64,000 nucleotides of DNA from positions 62,001 to 126,000 of the forward strand of contig NZ_KB233225.1 in NCBI RefSeq assembly GCF_000314855.2, read 5' to 3'. The stretch comes from Providencia burhodogranariea DSM 19968. Lineage in GTDB: Bacteria; Pseudomonadota; Gammaproteobacteria; Enterobacterales; Enterobacteriaceae. Of this stretch, positions 7,258-16,542 are shown in pieces. Position numbers and translations under genes: made by a program. The notes beneath the pieces were generated by a model. The model searched no databases, was not told the origin of the DNA, and saw only the letters and a list, made by a program, of their open reading frames with translations. Numbering within the stretch: position 1 is the stretch's first letter; each line of letters begins with the position of its first letter.

Positions 7258-10056
7258 TTATGGTGTCATCATAAATACTTTTGCATTTTTCCCTAAGTAT
7301 TGGCGAGTAAGACGATTGATGTCTTCTGCCTTTAATTGGCGGACTATCGTCTGCTCTTGATTTAAACGTTGGTACTGCTTATCGTCAGAGGCTGCTTGGG
7401 CAAGTGCTTCTGTCCAATAACCTGAGCTGTCCATACCTTGTGAATTCTCGGTTAGCCAAATATTTTTCGCCTCGATGAACTCTTTGTCATTCACACCTGA
7501 TTGGTGCAGTTGAGTAATAGTGTTCTGGGCAATTTGCGTCATTTCATCCGCTCGTTGAGGGGATGTCGTGAAATTGAGGCGCGCAAAATAGTAAGGTTGT
7601 GGTTTTTTCGCCAGCATTTGAGAGAAGCCTAGCGCATAAATGCCACTGGCTTTTTCACGTAATTCACTACGTAAACGCTGGCTAACAATAGTATCTAACA
7701 ACTGCATTGCTAGCTGATCTTGCTGTGTCCACTGTGCCGGTGCTGCAAATTGAATACTAACCATGCTTTTATCGCTGCTACTGATTGGATAGCGTTTATT
7801 AAAGCTTTCCATCTTTGGCATAATCCCTTGATCACGCCAAGCGAGCTGCTGATTACTTGCTGGGATAGATGCAATCCACTGTTCAAGTAATGGCTTTAAT
7901 TCACGTGCATTCATGGCTCCACTAATCACCAGTGTCATATCCGAAGTAGAGGTCAATAATTGACGGTTAGCTTGCTGAAGCTGACCCGCGGTAAAGTTTT
8001 GCCAGCCACCTTGAGGATTAACCACCATCAATTCGCCATGTTGATAGCTCTCCTTATTGATATTATCAAGGAAGGTGCGTTCAACAGGCATTTTTGACAG
8101 ATTCAATGCAAATGATTGCTTCTGTTGCTCTAATTTCGCACCACTGAATTGTGGTGCGGTGAGTTTTAAATGTAATAACTGAAAAGCCATTTCTAAGTTA
8201 TCGACAGGGGTTTTTCCACGGTAGCCATGATTAAGCAGTTCACTATAAGGACGAATTGAAATTTGGTTTTTCTTTGCTAATAGCGCCAAATCACGCGCAC
8301 TGTATTCCCCGTAACCACTACTTTCCGGCAACTTTAATGCCCAATCCGTCAATCCTGCTGTTTGTACCGTCTCAAGAGAGCGTCCACCCGGTAATTGTAA
8401 GTTAAACTGAATATCATCTTTCAGGTTTTTGTCTGCTTTAACAATCACCTGAATACCATTACTCAATTGCCAATGTTCGGCTTTATTCACAGGTAGTGCC
8501 GACTGCTCAGTAATCGAACCTTTAGTCACTCGAGGTAACTGCAGATTGATTGACTGAGAGCGTAGGGTGAATGGACCCGGAGAGCTTTGGCGAATTCTCT
8601 GCCATTGCTCATTAAAGGTCGAGTTATCGACTTTTTTGGCATCAGTATCAGGGCCAATCAGCGCAAGCCGTGGTGATGCTTGATTTAACAAGGTCGCAAT
8701 GTGTTTCTGCAAATCGTGTGGTTTCACTTTGCCGATTAACTGGTAGCTATTGTCTAACTGTTGGCGTTTATTCCACATCGGCATGTCATATTCGAGGGCT
8801 GTGGTAAGCTGACCTGCTAAATAATCATTCCCATAACGCTGTTCAGTTGCCGCTTGTTGGCTGAGTTTTTTGAGTATTGCTTGGCGAGCACTCTCTAGCT
8901 CTTCTTGCTGGACAGGTTCAGTGGCTAATCTTTGCAATTCAGTAAATAATATACTCGTTGCTCCAGCGTAATCATCCCCTTTCGGGTGAATAATCATGAG
9001 TTGCTGAAGACGTTGATTATCGAGCATTGAACCTTGTTCATTGATACTGATAGCGGGCAAAATGCCATTATCAACTAACACGGAAAAACGCTGATTCAAA
9101 ATGGCTAACCATAGGCTATCCATCAAATCATCATATTGTCCTTGGCGAGTATTCAAAGGCGCACTGACATCTTTTTGCAAGGCAAACTGAACGAAACGGG
9201 AGCCTTGTTCTTTATCAAACACTGGTTGAACCAGCATGGAGGTTGAGTTAGCAAACTGTTTCCATTGCGGGTTATCTTGAGATGGCTGTGTAGGTTTTGG
9301 TAATACAAACAGCGTACCGATTTCTTTGCGTACAGTTGTGTTATTAAAATCGCCAATGACGATTAAAGCCATGCGCTGTGGCTGATACCACGTTTGATAA
9401 TACGCTTTTGCTTGTTCAATCGGTGCCTGACGAACGACATCCAATGATCCAATTGGGTTGCGTTCAGCGTAGCGGCTTCCGTGATAACGCAGTTTTTCAA
9501 GGCTATCATTGATGCGATAGCCCATCCCTTGGCGTAAACGCCACTCTTCAATGATCACTGGGCGCTCTTTTTCAAAGGCATCTTGATCGAAGGTCATATT
9601 CGATGCCCAATCTGCAATGACTTGTAGGCCCGTTGTGATTTGAGCTGGCGTTGCCTCTGGTAGTGAAAGTTTATACAGCGTGGAGTTCAGGCTGGTGATG
9701 GCGTTCACATGGCTTCCGAGTTTCAAGCCTTGTTGCTCTAATTGCTTAAAGCCAGTAGTGCCCGGAAAATGCTTGGTGCCTTTAAATGCCATGTGTTCGG
9801 TAAAGTGGGCAAGCCCAAGTTGTTGCTCATTTTCTTGTACTGAACCGCTATTGACTAATAAGCGTAATTCCACACCGGGTTGGTTGCGTTGTAAGAGATA
9901 AACTTGCAGACCATTATCCAGCTGATAATGTTGTAAATCGGTGCGTACAGGCAGTAGTACCTGTCCATTTTGGCTATTTGGTGTATTCGGTGTATTCGCA
10001 GCACAGCCACTGATAACGAGGCCCATAAAAGCGGCGAAGGTTATTTTACGAAGCAT
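7258..10056 (-). CDS. M16 zinc metalloprotease, PqqL/FusC-like, predicted lipoprotein
   Basis: Predicted periplasmic protease of 932 aa with the two-half M16 architecture. The N-terminal half carries the inverted zinc motif HFTEH (residues 84-88) and a downstream EKERPVIIEEWR helix that supplies the third ligand; the C-terminal half lacks the motif. Length and neighbours match E. coli PqqL (931 aa) and Pectobacterium FusC, which cleave an imported iron protein in the periplasm. The N-terminus has a lipobox, LVISGC with Cys18 followed by Ala, which suggests an outer-membrane lipoprotein. The start overlaps the end of the ABC gene by 11 nt, indicating coupling. Substrate unknown. Confidence 0.88.
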   Translation of the reverse strand: MLRKITFAAFMGLVISGCAANTPNTPNSQNGQVLLPVRTDLQHYQLDNGLQVYLLQRNQPGVELRLLVNSGSVQENEQQLGLAHFTEHMAFKGTKHFPGTTGFKQLEQQGLKLGSHVNAITSLNSTLYKLSLPEATPAQITTGLQVIADWASNMTFDQDAFEKERPVIIEEWRLRQGMGYRINDSLEKLRYHGSRYAERNPIGSLDVVRQAPIEQAKAYYQTWYQPQRMALIVIGDFNNTTVRKEIGTLFVLPKPTQPSQDNPQWKQFANSTSMLVQPVFDKEQGSRFVQFALQKDVSAPLNTRQGQYDDLMDSLWLAILNQRFSVLVDNGILPAISINEQGSMLDNQRLQQLMIIHPKGDDYAGATSILFTELQRLATEPVQQEELESARQAILKKLSQQAATEQRYGNDYLAGQLTTALEYDMPMWNKRQQLDNSYQLIGKVKPHDLQKHIATLLNQASPRLALIGPDTDAKKVDNSTFNEQWQRIRQSSPGPFTLRSQSINLQLPRVTKGSITEQSALPVNKAEHWQLSNGIQVIVKADKNLKDDIQFNLQLPGGRSLETVQTAGLTDWALKLPESSGYGEYSARDLALLAKKNQISIRPYSELLNHGYRGKTPVDNLEMAFQLLHLKLTAPQFSGAKLEQQKQSFALNLSKMPVERTFLDNINKESYQHGELMVVNPQGGWQNFTAGQLQQANRQLLTSTSDMTLVISGAMNARELKPLLEQWIASIPASNQQLAWRDQGIMPKMESFNKRYPISSSDKSMVSIQFAAPAQWTQQDQLAMQLLDTIVSQRLRSELREKASGIYALGFSQMLAKKPQPYYFARLNFTTSPQRADEMTQIAQNTITQLHQSGVNDKEFIEAKNIWLTENSQGMDSSGYWTEALAQAASDDKQYQRLNQEQTIVRQLKAEDINRLTRQYLGKNAKVFMMTP

Positions 10057-11752
10057 ATTCAGACGTTCCTATAATTGTATTGGCGCACGTTTGCGCTTCA
10101 ATAAGCGGGAGCTTTTGTTCAGCTAATTGCGATAGAAAACGTTGATGGCTGACGAGTACAATTGCACTATCATGTAGTTCAGCTTTTAATAACTGTAACA
10201 ACTCAAGCGCGCTGGTCTCATCAAGTGCCGAGGTCGTTTCATCCAACAGTAATAATTTAGGGCGATTAAGTAATAAACGGGCAAACATGATGCGTTGCTG
10301 CTCGCCACCGGATAGGCGGTTATTCCAATCAGTATCCAAACTCAGTTGATAATGCAATTTTTCAAGGCCAACTTGACTGAGTACAGATTTAAAATCAGCC
10401 TCGTTAAACTGTGCTGTATCTTGAGGGTAAGCCAGTAGAGTATCTAATCGGCTGATAGGCAGATAAAGCCGTTGCGGTATCCACATGAGGTTATCGGTGC
10501 GCTCAATTTCCCCTTCAAAGAAAGGCCAGTGGCCGCTCAAGGTTCGCAGTAGGGTTGATTTGCCAATACCTGAACGACCTGAAATCAATGTCAGTTCGCC
10601 TTGCTTAGCCGTTAAGTGAATGTTTTCAATTAACGTGCGATTATCGGCTGTTGCGATTTTCAATGTTGCATTGAGGATCGGTTGATCTTCATTAATGCTG
10701 ACATCTGCTGTTTTATCGTTTTCCAATAGAATAACGAAGTTATATAAACGTGAAACCGTCGCTTGCCATGCAGCTATCTCTTTATAGGCAAAAATAAACC
10801 AGCCTAAGGATGTGGCAACGCTACTAAACGCTTGGCGTAATTGCATTAAGCCACCTAACATTATTTCACCCGCAAGGAATTTCGGAAGCGCTAATAATAC
10901 GGGGGCAAGAGCAGTCACTTGTTGGTAGCCAACGGTATAGAAAGCAAGATTTCGTTCGCAGCGGATCAGCTGGTTCCAGTTACCGATAATTTTACCGAAG
11001 CGTTGCATTAACTCTTTTCTATCTTGTGTTTCACCGCGCTGCCCTGCGATAGCATCACCATGTTGGCGACAGTCAATTAACGCACTACGGTAATCGGCTT
11101 CACGGCGCTGTTTATCCATATTCAAACGACGTAGAGGAAAACCAATCCACTGAGTCAGCGCGATACCGATAATGGTATAGATAATACAAGCCCAAAACAT
11201 ATAGCCGGGGATAGTCCAATCACTGTCGGCAAAGCTAAATGACAGGCTACCGGATAGTGTCCATAAAATGGTAGCGAATGAAATTAAGGTCAATATCGAG
11301 TGCAAAAAGGACACTAATAAATTGAGAGTTGATTCAATTAATAGACGAATATCTTCAGCAATACGTTGGTCTGGGTTATCAGGTTCTTGCGAAGCTAGGC
11401 GCAGCATATAATGTTTACTGTTTGGTGATAGCCAGCGACCCAGAACTAATTCGGTCATTCCTTTACGCCAACGGATGATCAGCATTTGTTTCAGGTAATT
11501 GCCCATTACCACGACAAAGATTAAGCCGCTGACCAACACCACAAAATATTGCAGTAGACCATACAAAGCCTGACCATCGAGTTGTTGAAGTGCATTATAA
11601 AAGTCACCGTTCCACATGTTCATTTTGACATTGAACCAGACGGATGACAGAGTTAGCCCTAGTGAGGCGGCAAGCAGTATCCAGCAGAAAAGGGCAGCAC
11701 GCTGCCCCCAAAAAGGTTTTATTAAATAGAAAAATTGCTTCAATGTTTTCAT
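10046..11752 (-). CDS. SbmA/BacA-like ABC transporter, YddA/FusD-like
   Basis: Inner-membrane protein of 568 aa: an N-terminal domain of about six hydrophobic helices (residues 1-320, SbmA/BacA type) fused to an ATPase domain. Walker A is SGRSGIGKST near residue 395, the signature is LSGGEQQRIMFAR and Walker B is LLLLDETTSALD. E. coli YddA has the same architecture and the same two partners (YddB receptor, PqqL protease); in Pectobacterium the equivalent FusD handles products of ferredoxin breakdown. 54 nt separate it from the receptor gene upstream, and it overlaps the protease gene downstream. Direction of transport is not certain from sequence. Confidence 0.87.
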   Translation of the reverse strand: MKTLKQFFYLIKPFWGQRAALFCWILLAASLGLTLSSVWFNVKMNMWNGDFYNALQQLDGQALYGLLQYFVVLVSGLIFVVVMGNYLKQMLIIRWRKGMTELVLGRWLSPNSKHYMLRLASQEPDNPDQRIAEDIRLLIESTLNLLVSFLHSILTLISFATILWTLSGSLSFSFADSDWTIPGYMFWACIIYTIIGIALTQWIGFPLRRLNMDKQRREADYRSALIDCRQHGDAIAGQRGETQDRKELMQRFGKIIGNWNQLIRCERNLAFYTVGYQQVTALAPVLLALPKFLAGEIMLGGLMQLRQAFSSVATSLGWFIFAYKEIAAWQATVSRLYNFVILLENDKTADVSINEDQPILNATLKIATADNRTLIENIHLTAKQGELTLISGRSGIGKSTLLRTLSGHWPFFEGEIERTDNLMWIPQRLYLPISRLDTLLAYPQDTAQFNEADFKSVLSQVGLEKLHYQLSLDTDWNNRLSGGEQQRIMFARLLLNRPKLLLLDETTSALDETSALELLQLLKAELHDSAIVLVSHQRFLSQLAEQKLPLIEAQTCANTIIGTSEYAS

Positions 11753-11806
11753 GACATTCTTCGTATTGTTATTGTAAATAAGCTCACATTACTCATTAAA
11801 ACTAAT

Positions 11807-14578
11807 TTATAAGTCGTAATTCACTTGTAACCAGAACTGGCGACCCGGGTCATAAGATTTCAACACTCTGTCTTCGAAAACAAAGCGGTCTGCGATGTTT
11901 TTGTTATTCAAAATGTTGTTCACTTCAACGGAGAAACCGAAGCCATACGCAAAGTCAGGTTTCCAGCCAAGGCGGGTATCCCAAGTATATTTACTTGCGA
12001 AATGTTGCTTGGTGTATTTGCGCACTTGTCCATATTCAGGGTCAAAGTCATAAGCATTTTCATAACGAACAGCTTGATCGCGAGCACCCCACCATTGCAG
12101 GCGGTTATACCAAGTCAAATCGTAGTCATCCCAAACGCTGGTTAGTTCGACGTTTACTTTGAATGGCGAGTTAAAGCTGGTGGAAGGCAGTTTTGATGCA
12201 TCAATGATTTTGCCGTTATACGAAACTTTATTCAGATTGACCTTATTGGCAGGATCAAAGGAGTTATAGCCAGCATCCTTTGGTGTATTACTTTCGCTCT
12301 GCTGCCAAGTTAGAGAGGCGGACATGACATGAGTAGCTTCTGCCCATTCCCACGGTTGGCTGTTATTAACAGATAATGTCACTGTGTCATGTGAGCTGCG
12401 GCCACCATTATCAAAAGTACGGATGCTACGCTTATCGGCATCGCGAGTATCGTATTTGGTGCGAGTTCTAACTTCGTCATAGCCTTCGCGGTGAACATAC
12501 TGTAAGCGCCATGTAGTCGAAAGAATTTCTTGTTGCAGTGCGAGCGTTAACTCATCGTTATAAGGTGTTTTGAGTGACTCGAGGCCTTCATAGTCCTTTT
12601 TGTTATCCCAATCATTTTTGTTAGGGTCCATCGAACAGGCATCACCTTCCCACCACGCATTACATAACTGCATACCGCCATTTTGTGCACCATACAGCGC
12701 ATATGTCAGCATTGAACGGCCGTAATAGCGGTTTGCTCCTGCAATAATTTGTGTTTTACCATTGCCAAACACATCATAATTACCGGATAAGCGGGGTGCG
12801 ATATTGGTGCGATCTACAAAGTTATCACGGTCAAGACGAACGCCAGGACGCAGGGTTAGTTTGCCATATTGAATATTATCATCGAGGAATAGTGCGTAAT
12901 TGGTATAGTCAGCTGAGTAAGTTCCTGCTTGGAATCTTGTTATATTACTCAGATAGCCGCTATACATATTATTTTTGTCAATATTACCGGAATAAGTATA
13001 ACGAAAGTAATCATTGTCACGCTGATAGGTGCCTTTAGTGTAATTAACTTCAGCGCCTAAGGTTGGTTGATGAGTAAACCCTAAACCATCTTCAGCAGAG
13101 TTAAAACGCATTACAGTTTTAAGTCCGTGACTTTTTTGTTTAGAAGTTAAATCGCCTAAACCACCACTATTTAGCTCAACCGTATTCCATTTATCATCCC
13201 AAGCACGAACAGTCAGTGCATACTTCTGATCATCCTTACGGTCGTCTTTTAAGTCTTGTGTATTGGCCGTGATCTCTAATTGGCCGAGGTCTAGCTGGTG
13301 TTTGAATACGGCTGTAAAACCAAGACCATCATGGGTAGAGTCATAGCCAGAATTCATGACGGAGGCAGAAAACAGACGGCTATCATAAGATGCATAGTTA
13401 GCCGATAAATCTAACGAGCTTTTCTCTGAAAGGTCGATAGAGTATTTAAGGAAGTAGTTATCGGATGTACGGCGTTGCTTTTTCTCTCCATAAGGAAAGT
13501 CGATCAATTCTAGTTGATTATTTTCGCCAATAATAGCGGAGTCGCCACCGGTCACTGTCATGGGGATCGTGGAGCTACGACGTGATGCAGAAAACACAAT
13601 TCCCGAATTTTCGCTGAGTCCTAATTCGAACCAGCCACCGAAATCATTCTTATCATAGCGGTTTTGGAAACGAGCTGGGTTAGATGTCTCATTCTTAGTA
13701 GTATCAATACCTTGAGATGAATCATGAAACAGGTTGTTCCAACCAGAGCGAGTCAAACGGTAGTAAGCATGCGCGCTATTTTCACCTTGCCAACGGCGAC
13801 TATTCACCTCGACAGTACCACCGGTAAAACCACCAAATTCAACAGGGATATTGTTGTCATACACCGTCATGCTATCAATCAGACGGCTATCAATATAGAT
13901 GCCTTGATCGCTACTACTTAAGCGTGTTGCTGTTTCGCCAAGCCCACTATCAGCAGGGTCAAAGTCATTATTAAAACTGACTCCATCGAGACGATAGGCG
14001 TTTTGGTAACTGCTTGAACCATGAATTGAGACACGAGAAGGCTTAATTTCACCCTGATTCATTGAGTTGCTGTCATTATTCGCAAACTGAACCGCGGGGT
14101 TGGTCTTCATCAAGTCAGTGATATTACCATCGCCGGTATTGCGCTGCCTGATCTCTTCTGATGTTACATATTGCGGTGCAGACATCACATCAGTGGTTGG
14201 ATGATTTTGCACCACACCTGAAACTTGCGTTGCAGGCAAGACAAGCGTGCCTTGATTAATATTTTGAGGGCGAATAACAAACACGCCATTTTCGCTGACC
14301 AGTTCTAATCCGCTACCGATAAGTATTTTTTGTAATGCGGTTTGTGCGGTGTAGTCTCCTGACAGTGCGGGGGCGCGTAAGCCATTTAACTGGCTTTTGT
14401 CATAGAGTAATTGGATTTGACCTTGCTGACTAATTTGTGCCACCGAAGAGGCAAGTGGTTGTTCTGGAAGTGATAAAGACACTTCCTGCGCAGCAGCAGA
14501 TTGATAGACTATCGCACTACTAACTGCAACGAACAGTGCAAGCGGTTTAAACCGTTTGTGTGTGAATCGAATAGACAT
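11807..14578 (-). CDS. TonB-dependent receptor with secretin/TonB (STN) signalling domain, FusA/YddB-like
   Basis: Outer-membrane receptor of 923 aa. Residues 1-30 are a signal peptide ending SAAA. Residues about 33-105 form an STN domain (LSLPEQPLASSVAQISQQ), found on receptors that signal to FecR-type proteins. A plug domain follows (about 118-250) and then a beta-barrel to the C-terminus, which ends in NYDL instead of the usual aromatic residue. Neighbouring YddA-like and PqqL-like genes indicate a receptor for an iron-containing protein rather than a siderophore. A sigma factor and FecR-like gene lie directly upstream, so it is probably both transporter and signal transducer. Ligand unknown. 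Confidence 0.88.
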   Translation of the reverse strand: MSIRFTHKRFKPLALFVAVSSAIVYQSAAAQEVSLSLPEQPLASSVAQISQQGQIQLLYDKSQLNGLRAPALSGDYTAQTALQKILIGSGLELVSENGVFVIRPQNINQGTLVLPATQVSGVVQNHPTTDVMSAPQYVTSEEIRQRNTGDGNITDLMKTNPAVQFANNDSNSMNQGEIKPSRVSIHGSSSYQNAYRLDGVSFNNDFDPADSGLGETATRLSSSDQGIYIDSRLIDSMTVYDNNIPVEFGGFTGGTVEVNSRRWQGENSAHAYYRLTRSGWNNLFHDSSQGIDTTKNETSNPARFQNRYDKNDFGGWFELGLSENSGIVFSASRRSSTIPMTVTGGDSAIIGENNQLELIDFPYGEKKQRRTSDNYFLKYSIDLSEKSSLDLSANYASYDSRLFSASVMNSGYDSTHDGLGFTAVFKHQLDLGQLEITANTQDLKDDRKDDQKYALTVRAWDDKWNTVELNSGGLGDLTSKQKSHGLKTVMRFNSAEDGLGFTHQPTLGAEVNYTKGTYQRDNDYFRYTYSGNIDKNNMYSGYLSNITRFQAGTYSADYTNYALFLDDNIQYGKLTLRPGVRLDRDNFVDRTNIAPRLSGNYDVFGNGKTQIIAGANRYYGRSMLTYALYGAQNGGMQLCNAWWEGDACSMDPNKNDWDNKKDYEGLESLKTPYNDELTLALQQEILSTTWRLQYVHREGYDEVRTRTKYDTRDADKRSIRTFDNGGRSSHDTVTLSVNNSQPWEWAEATHVMSASLTWQQSESNTPKDAGYNSFDPANKVNLNKVSYNGKIIDASKLPSTSFNSPFKVNVELTSVWDDYDLTWYNRLQWWGARDQAVRYENAYDFDPEYGQVRKYTKQHFASKYTWDTRLGWKPDFAYGFGFSVEVNNILNNKNIADRFVFEDRVLKSYDPGRQFWLQVNYDL

Positions 14579-14661
14579 GAGTATCCCTTATTCCTAAGCG
14601 GCACAAAAAGTGTGCTGAAAAATTGCCAAATAAATAACAACTGCTTAAGAAGAGGATGAAA

Positions 14662-14676
14662 TGAGAATTATCCTCA
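14662..14676 (-). promoter_or_regulatory. Weak Fur-like palindrome upstream of the receptor gene
   Basis: TGAGAATTATCCTCA is an imperfect palindrome in the 118-nt gap between the FecR-like and receptor genes. It matches about 11 of 19 positions of the Fur consensus. I could not define a FecI-type -35/-10 pair with confidence. Confidence 0.35.
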
Positions 14677-14696
14677 CCTGTAAAACGAAGTAATTT

Positions 14697-15683
14697 TCAT
14701 TTATTTTTTTTGTTCTGAATAATCAATATGTTATTTTTATCTTGATAGACAACTTGGACGGGTAATAACATCGGAAGGGCTTGAAAAAACTGATCTGGCT
14801 GACGTAAATTGATTTTCCCTGATATTTTGCTCTGACTAAGAGAGGCAGGGGAGAGCTGAATATTGGCAGAGGTATAGAACTTAAGTTCTGTTAATACCTC
14901 AGCAAGGGGTTTATCGGTAAAGTTTAATTCACCAAAGCGCCATCTTGCTACATCTAATGGATCAACTTTATTTACTTTGACGGAGCTATTAATCGTTGGG
15001 CTGACTCCACTATCCCCGGCAAATAGGTAAGTGGATTTTTGTTTATCACCTGTTTGTAAGCTGACAACGCCCTGAGCGACGCTTACAGCAACTTGCTGGC
15101 CGTTTCTATCGACCTCAAATTCGGTTCCAACGACTTGAATTCGTCGCTTATCAGCTTGGATCACAAAGGGACGATAAGGATTCGATTTGACCTTGAAGTA
15201 AGCATTACCCTCATCCAAATAGATTTTACGAACTTCAGTTTCATAAGCGACTCGAACTTGGGTATTGTGGTTAAGAAATAATTTAGAGCCATCGGACAAT
15301 GTGACTTCTTTGGGCATGTCTGTCGCTACTAGCGTCATGTTGTTGAGCAGCATTGAAGGTAAGTGGCTGTAAGGTAAAAATAAAATTGCTGCGATAAAGC
15401 ATGCCGCCAACGCATTACCTAGTGGTCGCCAAAGCTGAAAAAAAACACGTTTTTTAGGGGATAACTCCACAGAAGCAGGTCTTGGCATCAAATCAAAATC
15501 ACGCCAAATACATGCAATTGCTTCATAAGCTTTTGCATGTTCAGGTGAGGCACTTAACCACTCATCAAACTGTTTTGATTGTTCGGCACTCATTTTCTGG
15601 CTTTGCTTGCGCGTAAACCACAGTGCCGCTTCTTCATTCATAATGTTGAGTGCATCGGACTCAGGTGAAGATGAACGTGTCAT
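14697..15683 (-). CDS. FecR-like sigma regulator (anti-sigma / signal transducer)
   Basis: Inner-membrane regulator of 328 aa. The N-terminal cytoplasmic domain (residues about 12-70, EEAALWFTRKQSQKM) is the DUF4880/FecR_N type that binds the sigma factor. One membrane helix (about 90-112) is followed by a periplasmic FecR domain (DMPKEVTLSDGSKLFLNHN) and a C-terminal STN-like module (LNFTDKPLAEVLTEL) that would contact the receptor's STN domain. The start codon overlaps the sigma gene stop as TAATG, so the two are translationally coupled. Confidence 0.9.
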   Translation of the reverse strand: MTRSSSPESDALNIMNEEAALWFTRKQSQKMSAEQSKQFDEWLSASPEHAKAYEAIACIWRDFDLMPRPASVELSPKKRVFFQLWRPLGNALAACFIAAILFLPYSHLPSMLLNNMTLVATDMPKEVTLSDGSKLFLNHNTQVRVAYETEVRKIYLDEGNAYFKVKSNPYRPFVIQADKRRIQVVGTEFEVDRNGQQVAVSVAQGVVSLQTGDKQKSTYLFAGDSGVSPTINSSVKVNKVDPLDVARWRFGELNFTDKPLAEVLTELKFYTSANIQLSPASLSQSKISGKINLRQPDQFFQALPMLLPVQVVYQDKNNILIIQNKKNK

Positions 15684-16249
15684 TAATTATTATTGCTCTG
15701 ATTATCTAGGTGCTTTTTACAATGTACTAAGGCCGCTGCAATGTGTTTTTCAACCATACTGATCGAAATATCCATACGTTCAGCGATTTCACTTTGTGAC
15801 AAACCATCAAACCGATAAAGTAAAAAGGCTTCTCGACGCCGTGGAGGTAACGAGTCTATTGCCTCACCGAGCCTTTGTATACGCTGTTGATGCTCCAGTA
15901 TTTCACTGGGATCTTCTTGTGTCGCCTCAACATTGTGTTCAATTGATGCATCATCAATTGGTGTTTCTGATTTTGCTTGACGTTGATTACGTCGCCAATG
16001 ATCAATCAGAACATGGTTTGCGATTTTGAACAAATAAGCACGACTCTCTTTAACAGGAGATTGCTCTTTTCTGTTAAGCCATAGTGTAAACACATCCTGT
16101 GATAAATCATCAGCATCATTGCTGTTACCTAGCCGATTGCGGAAAAAGCGGACAAGTTGGCTATAGGTTGACTGATATGCCCCACTAATTTTGCGGGAAA
16201 GGGATTTATCGTTAGTCATTTTCGCTGGTATCAAATAGTGAAAGAGCAT
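15683..16249 (-). CDS. FecI-like ECF sigma factor
   Basis: RNA polymerase sigma factor of the iron-starvation ECF group, up to 188 aa. Region 2 is FFRNRLGNSNDADDLSQDVF, close to the FecI family; region 4 is SLPPRRREAFLLYRFDGLSQ with the HTH SEIAERMDISISMVEKHI. An internal ATG at 16219 (MTNDKSLSRK) is an alternative start; neither has a strong ribosome binding site. It is expected to drive the receptor operon when the receptor binds its ligand and signals through the FecR-like protein. Confidence 0.9.
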   Translation of the reverse strand: MLFHYLIPAKMTNDKSLSRKISGAYQSTYSQLVRFFRNRLGNSNDADDLSQDVFTLWLNRKEQSPVKESRAYLFKIANHVLIDHWRRNQRQAKSETPIDDASIEHNVEATQEDPSEILEHQQRIQRLGEAIDSLPPRRREAFLLYRFDGLSQSEIAERMDISISMVEKHIAAALVHCKKHLDNQSNNN

Positions 16250-16282
16250 AATTGCTCATAAATAATTTGCTCAAATTACTTT

Positions 16283-16361
16283 CATATCCATCATATTTCG
16301 ATTTGCATGGGCATTATCATCGCTTATTGATTACATGCATCTTGAATTATGTTGGGCGTAC
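16283..16361. repeat. Internally deleted ERIC-type repeat in the sigma/TonB divergent promoter region
   Basis: Left end CATCATATTTCGATTTGCAT and right end CATCTTGAATTATGTTGGG are degenerate ERIC termini about 79 bp apart. It lies just upstream of the sigma gene, between it and the Fur box. Confidence 0.6.
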
Positions 16362-16473
16362 TTTTCGAGTTTTGAAATTTTATTATTATATTTCATTGGG
16401 ATAATTTTAATTTCCCTATTAGAGACTCGAGCTGTTCGGATGTTTTTTTTCTAAATATAATGAGTTCATTAAT

Positions 16474-16492
16474 AATAATGAATATCATTTTT
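16474..16492 (+). promoter_or_regulatory. Fur box upstream of the TonB-like gene
   Basis: The 19-mer AATAATGAATATCATTTTT matches the Fur consensus at 14 of 19 positions and has the palindromic core AATGA-ATA-TCATT. A -10 hexamer TATAAT lies at 16507-16512, so bound Fur would cover the -35 region. Confidence 0.7.
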
Positions 16493-16542
16493 GTTTGTAT
16501 TATGCCTATAATCTGCAAAAAATAAAGTCGTGAGGCACGAAT

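Noticed and set aside
9680-10126. Two plus-strand ORFs antisense to the M16 protease start
   Set aside because: They are the complement of a strongly supported coding region with lipobox and zinc motif.
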